A stretch of 64,000 nt of DNA, from positions 1 to 64,000 of the forward strand of contig CAZIFA010000011.1 of NCBI GenBank assembly GCA_964539025.1, in the 5' to 3' direction. Source of the stretch: Micavibrio_A sp964539025. GTDB taxonomy: Bacteria > Pseudomonadota > Alphaproteobacteria > Micavibrionales > Micavibrionaceae. This document shows, in pieces, positions 41,241-50,635 of the stretch (position 1 is the first letter of the stretch; the number at the start of each line of letters is the position of its first letter). A program made the position numbers and the translations under genes. Under the pieces are notes generated by a model. That model did not search any database. It saw nothing but the letters and a program-made list of their open reading frames with translations, and was not told where the DNA came from.

Positions 41241-42386
41241 TTACTCTCTTGGCATATTCCCTGCCACTTGCGAGAAATCGAGATCCTTGCCTACGAAGAC
41301 TTTGATCCTTTTCCCCTGATCGACATGGATTGTCGGCGGAATGGCGATAGAGTTCTCCAGTGCGATTTCGGATGCTCTTGAGAAATCGTCTCCTGTTTCT
41401 AGGGCCACCGTCGCGGAATCTGTATCATCCATGGCGTTTACCCCGATTTTCAGGCCTGCATCGATCATGGAAAGCAGGACAGAGGAGCCGAAACGCTCGA
41501 AGAAGTGCGTATCGATTTCTCCATCAAGGCCCGAACGACCCAAAGCGTCCGTTCCGTAAGAGCCGATATTGACGCTCACGCCATCATTCCTGATCATCCG
41601 GTTCCAAATGACAAACACGCGGCTTTGACCGCGCACAACGCCGGATTTGTATCGACCGACAAGTTTAGATCCTTGCGGGATAAGCAAGTGCGATCCATCG
41701 AAGGAATATACATCCTCGCTGATTACAGCGCGCACCATGCCCGGAAGATCGCTTTGAATGGCCGTTTCAAGGATTCCACTGATCATCGTGCCTTGCGCGA
41801 TCAGGCTGTTCAGGTTTTGGAGTTGGTTCGCCGTCGCGGTTTCTACCTCAAGGTTGGCGTTCTGATTAGCAAAAGCGACATTTGGATCCTCGCCACCGAG
41901 CAAAGTTCCACTTCCGCCTGTGGTCTGACCCGCTGCAGATGAACCAGTGGCCCCGCCACCAGCCTGATCATAGATCATCTGCGGGGAGGCGATCCGTTGT
42001 TCCATGCGCTTTTTTTGCTCCTGGGCCATGCGTAACGCTTCCTGCTGCATTGCCAATTCACGTTGCGCTGCAAGCGGGTCATATTCTTGAACCGGGCCGG
42101 CAGGCTGGAGTTCTTGTTGGGGTTCGGCGGGCGCAGGTTCGATATATGGCGTGGACGACGCACCGGCATTTTTAAAAGATATTTCCTCGGCTTGCACAAA
42201 AGATTTAGGTTCGCCTTTTTTCATGCCATCGATCACAACGAAGACGATAGCGACGGCCGCAACAGCCAGAAATATACCGCCCAGGATATATTGCTTTGTT
42301 GTTGTTGCCGCGACGGAAGGGATCCCCCGATCAGCTGGAGGGGCAGGTTGGTCTTCCCTTGGTTTTTCAAAAATATCTTCATCCAT
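41241..42386 (-). CDS. virB10: T4SS core channel protein VirB10/TrbI
   Basis: A 381-aa bitopic protein spanning the envelope. One membrane segment near residue 35-52 (ILGGIFLAVAAVAIVFVV), a Gln/Pro-rich periplasmic stretch (80-140), then the TrbI domain with VYSFDGSHLLIPQGSKLVG and VFVIWNRMIRNDGV. Ten bases after virB9. Confidence 0.95.
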   Translation of the reverse strand: MDEDIFEKPREDQPAPPADRGIPSVAATTTKQYILGGIFLAVAAVAIVFVVIDGMKKGEPKSFVQAEEISFKNAGASSTPYIEPAPAEPQQELQPAGPVQEYDPLAAQRELAMQQEALRMAQEQKKRMEQRIASPQMIYDQAGGGATGSSAAGQTTGGSGTLLGGEDPNVAFANQNANLEVETATANQLQNLNSLIAQGTMISGILETAIQSDLPGMVRAVISEDVYSFDGSHLLIPQGSKLVGRYKSGVVRGQSRVFVIWNRMIRNDGVSVNIGSYGTDALGRSGLDGEIDTHFFERFGSSVLLSMIDAGLKIGVNAMDDTDSATVALETGDDFSRASEIALENSIAIPPTIHVDQGKRIKVFVGKDLDFSQVAGNMPRE

Positions 42387-42396
42387 GGAAATCAGC

Positions 42397-43356
42397 CTAA
42401 TTGTTCAGGGTTGTTGTTTCTTTTCCATGCCAGTAGGAAAAGAAGCCGGGTTTTTCACTGCTCGCAAGCGCGTCCTGTTCAATGGCATCAGGCGCTTTAG
42501 ATGCAACAGGTGAGGCTTTGGCTGTTTTCGAGCCTTTTGCCGTTTTGACCTTCTTCTCCTGCAATTCAGCGATAGGAACAGGGCGAGATTGCTTTCCTTT
42601 GTCTTTGGGGAAGGCATCATTAAAAATGCAGGTCGCAGCATTCCCATCCCGCAAGGTAAATTGCTGTCCTACGGAATTTACAATCATGTAGGATCCTTCC
42701 GTATTATAATTGACAATGCTTTCATTCCCTTCTTCGTCAACAGAGAAAATCGCAGGGGTCATTCCCGGCTTTTTAAATTCGAAGTAAGTGAAGGTGCCAT
42801 CATCATAAACGCGCTTTGGTCGCAAGCTGTTCGAGCCGGCATAGGAATAATCAAAATTCCAGTTTGACGCATCAGCGCCCTGCAAAGGATCATACCGTCC
42901 GGCCGCTTTGCTGCCGAAATTTGCCAATTCCAAGGTTTCCTCTTCGGGGTAGCGGAATTTAACCCGGAAAGTCAGATCACCGGCTTTTGGCGATGAAGCC
43001 TTGGCCGCGGCCAGCTCGAAGGTATAAATCCGCTTCGAGGTCAGCACCGTCATGTTAGTTTCGGCGTTCTGTTCGAGAGGCTTAATGTAAATCAGGTTTT
43101 TGCGGCTTCCCGGTATAACCTGCCATGCCTCGGAATCCCCGATGGAGATTGATTCCACCTTTTCCTTCGGCGAAAACTCGATCACCATTGTAAACCCGTA
43201 ATGCCCTTTCAGGTAATACACCTCATTTTCATGATAGGTATAGGATTTGATCCTCGCATCTGCCGTACCTGGTCTTGCCGAACGATCTGCAAGGGCAGGG
43301 GTTGAAATCAACGGCAAGATAAATATTACCGCCATTATGTAGTTTTTTATGTTCAT
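42397..43356 (-). CDS. virB9: T4SS outer-membrane core protein VirB9
   Basis: A 319-aa periplasmic/outer-membrane complex protein. Signal peptide (1-23, ending ALA), VirB9/CagX domain with YHENEVYYLKGHYGFTMVIEF, and C-terminal FTYFEFKKPGMTPAIFSVDE. An extra Lys/Ala-rich tail of ~45 residues follows the conserved domain. Start overlaps virB8 stop as ATGA. Confidence 0.92.
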   Translation of the reverse strand: MNIKNYIMAVIFILPLISTPALADRSARPGTADARIKSYTYHENEVYYLKGHYGFTMVIEFSPKEKVESISIGDSEAWQVIPGSRKNLIYIKPLEQNAETNMTVLTSKRIYTFELAAAKASSPKAGDLTFRVKFRYPEEETLELANFGSKAAGRYDPLQGADASNWNFDYSYAGSNSLRPKRVYDDGTFTYFEFKKPGMTPAIFSVDEEGNESIVNYNTEGSYMIVNSVGQQFTLRDGNAATCIFNDAFPKDKGKQSRPVPIAELQEKKVKTAKGSKTAKASPVASKAPDAIEQDALASSEKPGFFSYWHGKETTTLNN

Positions 43357-44042
43357 CTGACACTCTCCAATACTTCGGGGTTAATACGGTAGCTCGTGAC
43401 CTGAAATCCGAGCGGGTTTAAAAAGCGGTCCGCCATTTTCATGGGCTTTTGCGTGTACTGATAATCAATGATCGCCGTCCAATAGCTCACTCTGGTTTGG
43501 TTGTTTTCCTTTAATTCACGTTGGAACCGAATAGAGGCTGTCTTGTCGTTCAGGAAGGAAACCGATTGAATTTTTATGTCGATCGCGGTTTTACGGCCGT
43601 ACACGATACTGGGATTATCCGGATTTTTGCCGTTCCATAGCTGCTGGTATTCCTGCAAGGCCATGCCTTGGGACATGAGAGAAACAAGGTCATAATTTTC
43701 GCGCAAAATCGAGGGATTGTAGGATTCACGCAAAGAGACATATTTCACAAGGTTTGCCTGTGTGATCGCTTCATCCTGGGTAAGATTCCCTTGGTACAGC
43801 CCTCTGGTTAGCTCAAGATATCCAGTGCTGCGGTCCACCGTGACAACATAAGGCTCGAATGTCTTAAGGGGCAGCAAGAGTAATAAGGCCACCACTGACA
43901 GAACTGCCAAAGCCATGCAGAAGAACGAGATAATCCACGCCCTGTTTCTAGACTGAATGGCGTTGGCTATGATTTCCTGCTCCCATGTCTGGGCGGCTTT
44001 GAAGTAGGGATCCAGCTCTTGGGTATCCGTCTTTTGAAGCAT
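43353..44042 (-). CDS. virB8: T4SS assembly protein VirB8
   Basis: A 229-aa bitopic protein: short cytoplasmic tail, membrane segment (about 34-60, AWIISFFCMALAVLSVVALL) and the NTF2-like periplasmic domain with YVSLRESYNPSILRENYDLV and RVSYWTAIIDYQY. One-base overlap with virB6. Confidence 0.92.
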   Translation of the reverse strand: MLQKTDTQELDPYFKAAQTWEQEIIANAIQSRNRAWIISFFCMALAVLSVVALLLLLPLKTFEPYVVTVDRSTGYLELTRGLYQGNLTQDEAITQANLVKYVSLRESYNPSILRENYDLVSLMSQGMALQEYQQLWNGKNPDNPSIVYGRKTAIDIKIQSVSFLNDKTASIRFQRELKENNQTRVSYWTAIIDYQYTQKPMKMADRFLNPLGFQVTSYRINPEVLESVR

Positions 44043-45019
44043 TACTGAACCTCTTTCGCTTTTTGAATAGCGGGCTCTATAGAACCCCTATTGGATTTTA
44101 TTCTGTCTAGTCTCTCTCTCCTTTCTTGCCTTTTTTTAGCTGCATATTTGAGAGGGGCAGCTAACTTTCTTGAGGCCCATGCCCCAGTTCCCATGGTAGA
44201 TAGAGAGACACCACCAGTTATCGAAGAAGCCATATTTAGAATCTGCGATAGAAGGAGTATTGAGACGATAGAAGTAACCAGGAAGGGGCCAATATAAGAA
44301 AGTAACTTACCGTTGGTATCAGCATTTTCTTCTAAACTGGTTAGGGGGTTCTCTATAAGCATTAATATTAATGCCAGCAACGCATACACAAATATGGGTA
44401 CGATTGCGTAGTTGAGCAGTGTCCTTAGCCACCCCTCAAAAAGAGATTTCGTGTTCACAAAAATCAATAGAAGAATGAATACCGGGCCGACCGACAACAA
44501 AATGGCTACTGCCAGTTTTGATAGAACTATTAGCATTGTCGAATAGCCGGTCAGCCCGATTGTGCCAAACCATACCAGTCCGGCGTACATATATTGCCCG
44601 AAGTCATTCCAGTCTGCCCCCTCCAATATTCTTGAAGAGACAGTCATTCCTCGATCAAAAAACTCTGAGAGAGCCAAGTTCGCGGATGTTTCATCACTAG
44701 CTTCTGTGCCGCTATCAGCTGCGGAAGCTATAAGAATACCGGCAATATCTGATGGAAGATCCGTTGCCATGTTATAGACGAACAGGAAGAAAGTGTCCCA
44801 CTGGGTAGCGATTACGAGCAAAATAATGATTTTTAGGCAGTGCCAGATCAGATCCGAAGCGGAGAACCGCCCACTGATAATCACTTTGTACCCATAAACA
44901 GCAATGAAAACGACAAACATCAGCCGCCACAATGTTTGAATTGTCGCGGTCAGGCTTCCAAAGGAACCTTGGACGAAGCCTAAAATAATACTGTCAACTT
45001 GGGTAATTAAAGATTCCAT
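44042..45019 (-). CDS. virB6: T4SS inner-membrane channel protein VirB6/TrbL
   Basis: A 325-aa polytopic membrane protein with about six hydrophobic segments, including LMFVVFIAVYGYKVII and SKLAVAILLSVGPVFILLLIF, and a polar basic C-terminus (AAKKRQERRERLDRIKSNRG). Family size and order fit VirB6; it lies between the eexN and virB8 genes. Confidence 0.9.
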   Translation of the reverse strand: MESLITQVDSIILGFVQGSFGSLTATIQTLWRLMFVVFIAVYGYKVIISGRFSASDLIWHCLKIIILLVIATQWDTFFLFVYNMATDLPSDIAGILIASAADSGTEASDETSANLALSEFFDRGMTVSSRILEGADWNDFGQYMYAGLVWFGTIGLTGYSTMLIVLSKLAVAILLSVGPVFILLLIFVNTKSLFEGWLRTLLNYAIVPIFVYALLALILMLIENPLTSLEENADTNGKLLSYIGPFLVTSIVSILLLSQILNMASSITGGVSLSTMGTGAWASRKLAAPLKYAAKKRQERRERLDRIKSNRGSIEPAIQKAKEVQ

Positions 45020-45022
45020 AAA

Positions 45023-45403
45023 TTATTTTTTGTTTCTTTTCCATTCGAAGACTCTTTTTAAATCTTCTTCACCTTTTTTCCTGCGAATGTCTAAAAGTGC
45101 CTCATAGTGTGTCCATACAGGTGTAAAACGCACATTTTCGGAGGATACATTCGGACCAAAGCCACCCTCATTTAACAAATTGGCAATGTGTGTCGCTGTC
45201 CGGTCGCAATCTTGTAATACGGTCTTGTTAGCGCTTTCTGGATGCGCCCATATTTCCGAACAGCGCGAAATGGACAAATTTCCGTGTTGCATGATGAAGG
45301 ATGCCACTTTGTCAGGCGGATGTTTTTCCAACGGATTGGAGTCCATACAGCCAGACAGGAGCATTGAAAGCGCAAGCGCGCCAAATAACTCTCTTGTTCT
45401 CAT
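45023..45403 (-). CDS. eexN: EexN-type entry-exclusion lipoprotein
   Basis: A 126-aa lipoprotein with lipobox LLSGC (cysteine about 19), then the EexN pattern: a segment with HPESANKTVLQDCDRT and paired cysteines. EexN proteins block redundant transfer into cells that already carry the plasmid. The ATG overlaps the stop of the small lipoprotein gene (ATGA). Confidence 0.8.
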   Translation of the reverse strand: MRTRELFGALALSMLLSGCMDSNPLEKHPPDKVASFIMQHGNLSISRCSEIWAHPESANKTVLQDCDRTATHIANLLNEGGFGPNVSSENVRFTPVWTHYEALLDIRRKKGEEDLKRVFEWKRNKK

Positions 45404-45570
45404 GAGCGTTTTTCTTTCTGGTTATCCAGTGCCGCAACATTGAGAGGGATGTGCGCGCAAGGGTTTTGAGACAGGCTGGCGGAAGGGCCGCAAGGCGATT
45501 TAAGGTCGCGGTGTCCGCCCGCGCATCCCGATAGAGCCAAAACAGATATAAAAACGATGATAAGACGCAT
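45400..45570 (-). CDS. virB7: VirB7-like small lipoprotein
   Basis: A 56-aa gene in the gap between virB5 and eexN. ATG 45570 is 3 bases after the virB5 stop; TGA overlaps the eexN ATG. The product starts MRLIIVFISVLALSGCAGGH, a signal with lipobox LSGC (C16), and the mature part has two more cysteines (C27, C38) and IPLNVAAL. VirB7 is the small lipoprotein that stabilises VirB9 in the outer-membrane core complex; size, lipobox and position between virB5 and virB6 fit. Confidence 0.8.
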   Translation of the reverse strand: MRLIIVFISVLALSGCAGGHRDLKSPCGPSASLSQNPCAHIPLNVAALDNQKEKRS

Positions 45571-45573
45571 GGA

Positions 45574-46320
45574 TCACTCCTCTAGTTTGAATGCATCTGC
45601 CGCTTTTGTTGCATCATATTTATGTGCAGCAGTGGCGCGGCGATAGGTTGTTAAAGTTTCGTTGTCCGTGGCGGCGTTTTGCTGGATTTGCAAAGCCTGG
45701 AGCCGGATAAGTTCATTCAGGATCATTCCGTTTTCCGCAGTAATACGGGCTTGAAGATCGACGGAGGCTTTCAGATCTGTCGTGTTGTTTAGCTCTTCCA
45801 GCAGGTCTTCATAGGTTTCGATCCGCGTTGAGATATTATTGTAAGCCGCTTCGGATGCTGCCATGGCCGCGTAGGTCGTATTATTCCGGCGGTCCACGGC
45901 CTGCGCGATAGGGCCGGCTGGGTCACTTGGCAGAAATTCAGAGCCGGGCAGGGGTCTGAATGTGTCGGTGAGATTGCCATAGATACTTTGCGTACCAAGG
46001 CCTGCGCTTCCCAATCCCTGCGCGTTCATCATGTTCATCGTTTGCTGCCATGTGTTTGGCAGGTAGCGGCGCAATTCCGATTCAAGGGAAGAGTTTTTCA
46101 AAGATCCCATGTTGCGCGGCCCGGTGATGGCATCGGCCTGTCTTACGGCCTGATCAAGCTGTTCCAGCTGCTTTGCATAGTCCTTCGTCATGGAATCCAG
46201 CTGCGTGACCATCTGGCCGAAGGCTGAGGCGTCATAGACAGGGATACCCTGCGCGTGGGCTGCAGGGGATACATATATAAATAGTGAAATTACTAAGTAG
46301 GAAATGGCGATATGCTTCAT
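45574..46320 (-). CDS. virB5: T4SS minor pilin VirB5
   Basis: A 248-aa secreted protein with signal peptide ending AAHAQ (about 24) and long amphipathic helices (MVTQLDSMTKDYAKQLEQLD; VDLQARITAENGMILNELIR), the three-helix VirB5 plan. Its ATG overlaps the virB4 stop. Confidence 0.88.
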   Translation of the reverse strand: MKHIAISYLVISLFIYVSPAAHAQGIPVYDASAFGQMVTQLDSMTKDYAKQLEQLDQAVRQADAITGPRNMGSLKNSSLESELRRYLPNTWQQTMNMMNAQGLGSAGLGTQSIYGNLTDTFRPLPGSEFLPSDPAGPIAQAVDRRNNTTYAAMAASEAAYNNISTRIETYEDLLEELNNTTDLKASVDLQARITAENGMILNELIRLQALQIQQNAATDNETLTTYRRATAAHKYDATKAADAFKLEE

Positions 46321-48725
46321 AGTCTGTTCCTTCCTTCAATAAACTTCGGGAGCCAGTATTCCGGTTCGACCCCGTAATCCCCTATCAAGTCGTGCATGAA
46401 TTGAACCGTTTGTGTGCGCCCGGACAGAACGGCGATAAAATCATCCATCCCTGTCAGGTCCAGCTTGGCAATCACGGAGTCAGTCCCATGTTTCAGAAGG
46501 AAACAGCGGGATTCCGGTGTGAGCTTGCGGATAATTTTCAGCTCGTGCTTTGAAACGCCAAAACCCTTGCAATAATCGTTTTCATCTGCCCGCGGATTAG
46601 GGAGGAAGATTTGCGTTGGCGATTGTTCGATAATCGCGTCCCCGACACTGCTACGCAGGGCATCCCTGACGGCTTGTGTGGCAAATCCTATGATGCCGTT
46701 CTGCTTACGAATGGTTTTCATCCAGTCCTTGATGCGGGCGGCAAAGGCCGGATCATCGAGCAGCTTCCATCCTTCATCGAGCATAATAATGACTTTTTGC
46801 CCGTCCAGAATTTCCTGAACGCGGTGAAAAACATACATGAGCCATGGCGTCCGGCTGATGGGATCATCGAGGATAGAGGTCAGGTCGAACCCGATAATCT
46901 TGTTATCGAGGGCGAGGGTGTCCCGCTCGTTATCAAACAGCCATGCCCGCTCGCCGGCACTGTGCCATTTTGCCATTCTTGCAGCCAAGGACGCGCCGTG
47001 ACTGATTTCGTGGCCGGATAAGAGTTCTGCGAAAATCCGAAGGCGGCGATGCTCGATCGGTTCTTCAAAATTCGCATTTACCGCGTCGGCAATGATATCT
47101 GAATCCTGCGGAGTAACAGGCGTGTTGTTATCGATCGTCACGAGGAGCCTGATCCAGTCCCGCACAAAGGCTCTGTTTTCCGGTGTGTCGGGCAATTGCA
47201 GGGGATTCAGGCCTGTCGGTATCCCCTGGCGGACCGTTGTGTAGTTCCCGCCGATCGCGCGCAGATAGATTTCGGCGCCATGATCCTTATCGAAATAGAC
47301 GGTTCGAGGGTTCAATCTCTGCGCTTGCGCGTTCAGGAAGGTCAAAAGGACGGTTTTCCCGTAGCCGGTAGGACCGATTACAGTGAAATTTCCTACATCG
47401 CGCTCATGAAAGTTGAACCAGTAGGGCGTGCCGGAGGTTGTTTCGAGGCGTGTTATGGCCTGTCCCCAATGATTTCCGGTGGCGCGGCCTGCAGGGAAAT
47501 TGTGGAGGCTCGCAAATCCCGCAAAATTGGCGTTCGAGATCAGCGACCGGCGCGCCGTGAAGCTGAAATTCCCCGGTAGCTGCGCCCAAAAAGCGGGTTC
47601 CAGATTTATATCTTCGCGGGCGGTGACGATACCCAAGTTCACGAAAGCGCTGACGCAATCGCTGACGACGGAATCCAACTCTGCCGAATTTTTCCCTATG
47701 GCCGTGATTGTCAGGTGATGCTCGCCAAAGGTCGAGCGGCCGGAAGCCAGATCGTCAATCGCGTTGTCCAGATCCTCTTCCAGTGAGGTTGCGCCTTGCT
47801 CGCCCGCGATCATTTTTCTTTTCGTGTCGCGCATAGCATTGAGAGAGGCCTGCCGATCGACAAAGCCGAAAGACTGCGTCAGGATGAATTCATGGGGCAG
47901 GCGCAGCAGGCTATCCAGCATCCCCGGGCAGGTTCCATCGGCATATTCTTTCAAGGATAGTACGGCGCCGAGTTTGACGTCGCCAGGCGCGCTTCCGCGT
48001 ACCTCGAAGGCCTCTTTGCCGAATGAAATACGCTTGCAGGGTAGATAATCGGCAATCGACATACGCGGCAGGCGAATATCGGCTTTTTCGAGGTTGACCA
48101 GATAGGACAGGAAAGAAAGATTTTCTCCCAAAATGCCCTTATCGGTCTTTTTCACACCGAGAACCCTTGGTTTGTAAGGAGCCAAAGTCGTGAGAATGTG
48201 CGCCGCGGCTTCATTCAGCGCTTTGATATCCTCAATTTCCTGATTTTCCTGCATTTTACGATCAATGCGGGTAAAGAGCGTCCGGCTGATATCAGCCATA
48301 AGTCCGAAAGTGCCTTGCGCGGGCCTGCGAACAACCGTGATGTATTGCTCGTTAACAAACATTCGTTTGCTGGCGAGCCGTTCCTGATAGGTGTTGTCAA
48401 GCGCGCGGCAGAAATCGTTTTCAAAAAAACCTTCCTGTTCGCTGTTTTCTTCACGCCGGATAATGTGATGATAGAGAGCGAAGCGGCTATTCGATAATCC
48501 CCGCAAAAGGGTAGCGCGGACGGTCTTTCTTTGGTTTATGTCGATTTCATCAGCGGTTTCGAAGGGGACACCTTCTATTTTGATGATCTTAAGAAGATAG
48601 CCCTCTTTGGTTTTAATGATTTCTTCGTCCACAAGCCGCGTGTAGGGAATAAACCGACCTACGGAATCCTCCACTTTGGCTTGTCTGCCATAGATCGTAT
48701 CGTCTTTTTTCGCTGCAGCGAACAT
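46317..48725 (-). CDS. virB4: T4SS ATPase VirB4
   Basis: An 802-aa conserved motor ATPase. Walker A IGPTGYGKTVLLTF (about 448-461), Walker B VIIMLDEGWKLLDD (about 647), IGFATQAV, and the N-terminal CagE/TrbE region are complete. Ten bases after virB3. Confidence 0.96.
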   Translation of the reverse strand: MFAAAKKDDTIYGRQAKVEDSVGRFIPYTRLVDEEIIKTKEGYLLKIIKIEGVPFETADEIDINQRKTVRATLLRGLSNSRFALYHHIIRREENSEQEGFFENDFCRALDNTYQERLASKRMFVNEQYITVVRRPAQGTFGLMADISRTLFTRIDRKMQENQEIEDIKALNEAAAHILTTLAPYKPRVLGVKKTDKGILGENLSFLSYLVNLEKADIRLPRMSIADYLPCKRISFGKEAFEVRGSAPGDVKLGAVLSLKEYADGTCPGMLDSLLRLPHEFILTQSFGFVDRQASLNAMRDTKRKMIAGEQGATSLEEDLDNAIDDLASGRSTFGEHHLTITAIGKNSAELDSVVSDCVSAFVNLGIVTAREDINLEPAFWAQLPGNFSFTARRSLISNANFAGFASLHNFPAGRATGNHWGQAITRLETTSGTPYWFNFHERDVGNFTVIGPTGYGKTVLLTFLNAQAQRLNPRTVYFDKDHGAEIYLRAIGGNYTTVRQGIPTGLNPLQLPDTPENRAFVRDWIRLLVTIDNNTPVTPQDSDIIADAVNANFEEPIEHRRLRIFAELLSGHEISHGASLAARMAKWHSAGERAWLFDNERDTLALDNKIIGFDLTSILDDPISRTPWLMYVFHRVQEILDGQKVIIMLDEGWKLLDDPAFAARIKDWMKTIRKQNGIIGFATQAVRDALRSSVGDAIIEQSPTQIFLPNPRADENDYCKGFGVSKHELKIIRKLTPESRCFLLKHGTDSVIAKLDLTGMDDFIAVLSGRTQTVQFMHDLIGDYGVEPEYWLPKFIEGRNRL

Positions 48726-48734
48726 AATCCGTTC

Positions 48735-49040
48735 CTATGGTTTGTAACTATTACTTTTCCAAAAACTCTTGTTTCTTGTGGGCGCACATTTATTCAGTTT
48801 TGTGAGCCAGATCCGCATCCAGTGCGGGTCTTTTTCCGTTGCGATATAACCGATCGCGTGGATCGGAAGAGTGATACAGGCAAAGAAAATGATCTTTCCT
48901 GATAAGGACATGAACAAAATCATGCCTATGCCGAAGACAATAAAATTGATCCCAAAGAATTCCATCGGCACGCCCATCGTCAAAGGGGGCCTGGTCATAC
49001 CGATGAAAAGGGGATCTATCTCGATCCGCTCTTCCGCCAT
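48735..49040 (-). CDS. virB3: T4SS inner-membrane protein VirB3
   Basis: A 101-aa protein with the family opening PLFIGMTRPP and MGVP, then two membrane segments (FGINFIVFGIGMILF; IIFFACITLPIHAIGYI). The ATG at 49040 is 4 bases after the virB2 stop; a longer upstream frame only reads through virB2. Confidence 0.92.
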   Translation of the reverse strand: MAEERIEIDPLFIGMTRPPLTMGVPMEFFGINFIVFGIGMILFMSLSGKIIFFACITLPIHAIGYIATEKDPHWMRIWLTKLNKCAPTRNKSFWKSNSYKP

Positions 49041-49044
49041 TTCG

Positions 49045-49359
49045 TTATAGGGTGCCTGAAACGCTATCCACGATGGCCGGTGCGCCAAAGATAAGGATAA
49101 TGCCGATTGCGACGGAACCTGCTACCTGCCACGACATACGGCCGGTCATGAACGCAATCCCGCAGAGGGCCACGGCGATAATACCAATCAACCTTGCCCA
49201 TGTGGTGGTCAGAAGGTTTTGCAAGGCCGTTAGAAAGTTTGTTCCTGAATCGAAAAGGGCGGTCTGCGCGTGGGATGTATCAGGATACAGCACAATCAGC
49301 GCGAAAAAAGCGACCAAAAGGCTGTTTGAAATTACATTTTGTATTCTATTGCGTGTCAT
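49045..49359 (-). CDS. virB2: T4SS major pilin VirB2
   Basis: A 104-aa pre-pilin. ATG 49359 with GGAGAT upstream. A long signal region ends near SHAQ, then two hydrophobic helices (ARLIGIIAVALCGIAFMTG; VAGSVAIGIILIFGAPAIVD) separated by a short polar loop, exactly as in VirB2 pilins. Confidence 0.92.
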   Translation of the reverse strand: MTRNRIQNVISNSLLVAFFALIVLYPDTSHAQTALFDSGTNFLTALQNLLTTTWARLIGIIAVALCGIAFMTGRMSWQVAGSVAIGIILIFGAPAIVDSVSGTL

Positions 49360-49500
49360 TTTTTTATCTCCTAAATCCCGTCGTTTATAATTGTTAATCA
49401 TAGGTTGCATATCTGATAATGGTTCGCAAGAGGACTCGCGCAATATTTTTCTAATCTTTCAAGCTTCACTCCCCTCAGTTTATTGTATCGTTGTTCAATC

Positions 49501-50061
49501 TTACTCAAAGTTTTTTCCCATATATCTTTCGATCTTCTGGATATATTCCACGGTTTCTCTGTAGGGAGGAACACCATTGTATTTCTTAACGGCACCTTCG
49601 CCCGCGTTGTAGGCCGCAAGAACCAGCTTCACATCACCGTCGTATTTTTCAATGAGATCGCTCAATAGATGGACGCCGCCTTTTATATTTTCTTCGGCAT
49701 CAAAACTATCAGAAACCCCATAATTTACGGCTGTTTCTGGCATTAATTGCATTAAACCCTGCGCGCCTTTAGGGGATACGGCATCAGGTACATAGGAAGA
49801 TTCCGTCTGAATAACAGCGTGAACGAGATCAGCATTTACCCCATATTGTGTGGAATATTTCGATACCAAATCCTTGTAGTTCTTGGGGAAGGAAGCCTTG
49901 GTAAATCTGAAATGGCGATGCTGGCTTAAGTAGTCTGTCGCTTCAAATTTCGTGACGATTCCATCATCAGAAAACTCCATGACCGTTGCTTTTGCATTTG
50001 TTGGAAGTGCAAGCAAAGACAGTGCGGCGGATAGAAGCACAAAATTTAGATGTATTGACAT
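49501..50061 (-). CDS. virB1: VirB1-type lytic transglycosylase
   Basis: A 186-aa exported peptidoglycan lytic transglycosylase. Signal peptide (about 1-25), SLT domain with catalytic glutamate in VIQTESSY (about 88), SPKGAQGLMQLMPETA, and AAYNAGEGAVKKY. It opens the wall for T4SS assembly. It is separated from virB2 by 141 bases with no gene, so it may have its own promoter. Confidence 0.92.
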   Translation of the reverse strand: MSIHLNFVLLSAALSLLALPTNAKATVMEFSDDGIVTKFEATDYLSQHRHFRFTKASFPKNYKDLVSKYSTQYGVNADLVHAVIQTESSYVPDAVSPKGAQGLMQLMPETAVNYGVSDSFDAEENIKGGVHLLSDLIEKYDGDVKLVLAAYNAGEGAVKKYNGVPPYRETVEYIQKIERYMGKNFE

Positions 50062-50149
50062 TTCGAGTCATAGTTGCAAAAGCTAGAGGGGATTTGCAAG
50101 AAGAAACTTACAAATACTATTTTATAGCTTAAAATATGAAAGGTTTGTA

Positions 50150-50614
50150 ATGTCTATCTATTTGAGAATTTTATTGATTTCGGCGGTGGTGGTCTGTGGA
50201 TTTCCTGAGAAGTCAAAAGCAGCATCAGAAGCAGAGTGCGCGATATGGCTCTGCCTGCCCGGAGGATTCCCTACGGGATGTTCAGCTGCATACAGCGCTT
50301 TCAAAAGCAGGATAAAAAAGGGACGGCCGCCACTTCCAGATCTATCGTCTTGTACGACCGACCCTGATGGAAAGAGTTCTAATGGTAGATACGAAACGGG
50401 CTATGAGTATTTCGAGCCTTGTAAAGAGGGATATACCCTGCGTCAGACCAACTACGGAATCGGGTCGAGCGGGGTGTGCGAACGAAAGGCTTGCGGCGGT
50501 TTTTGGAGAGAAAATTGTCAAGTTCAGGATCGTTATGAAGCGATTAGGCGCGCAAAACCTTCCTATGTGAAGATATGGGTTGATGGCCAGTATTTAGGTC
50601 AGTTTTTCTATTAA
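50150..50614 (+). CDS. Secreted cysteine-rich protein (TrbM/TraL-like)
   Basis: A 154-aa exported protein. Signal peptide ending near KAAS (25), then AECAIWLCLPGGFPTGC, a cysteine layout like TrbM-type conjugation proteins, and further cysteines at about 67, 90, 109, 114 and 121 that probably form disulfides. Transcribed away from virB1 across an 88-base shared promoter region. The name is tentative; plasmid-transfer function is inferred from the location. Confidence 0.6.
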   Translation: MSIYLRILLISAVVVCGFPEKSKAASEAECAIWLCLPGGFPTGCSAAYSAFKSRIKKGRPPLPDLSSCTTDPDGKSSNGRYETGYEYFEPCKEGYTLRQTNYGIGSSGVCERKACGGFWRENCQVQDRYEAIRRAKPSYVKIWVDGQYLGQFFY

Positions 50615-50635
50615 AGAGTGTTTGATTAAGAGCAA

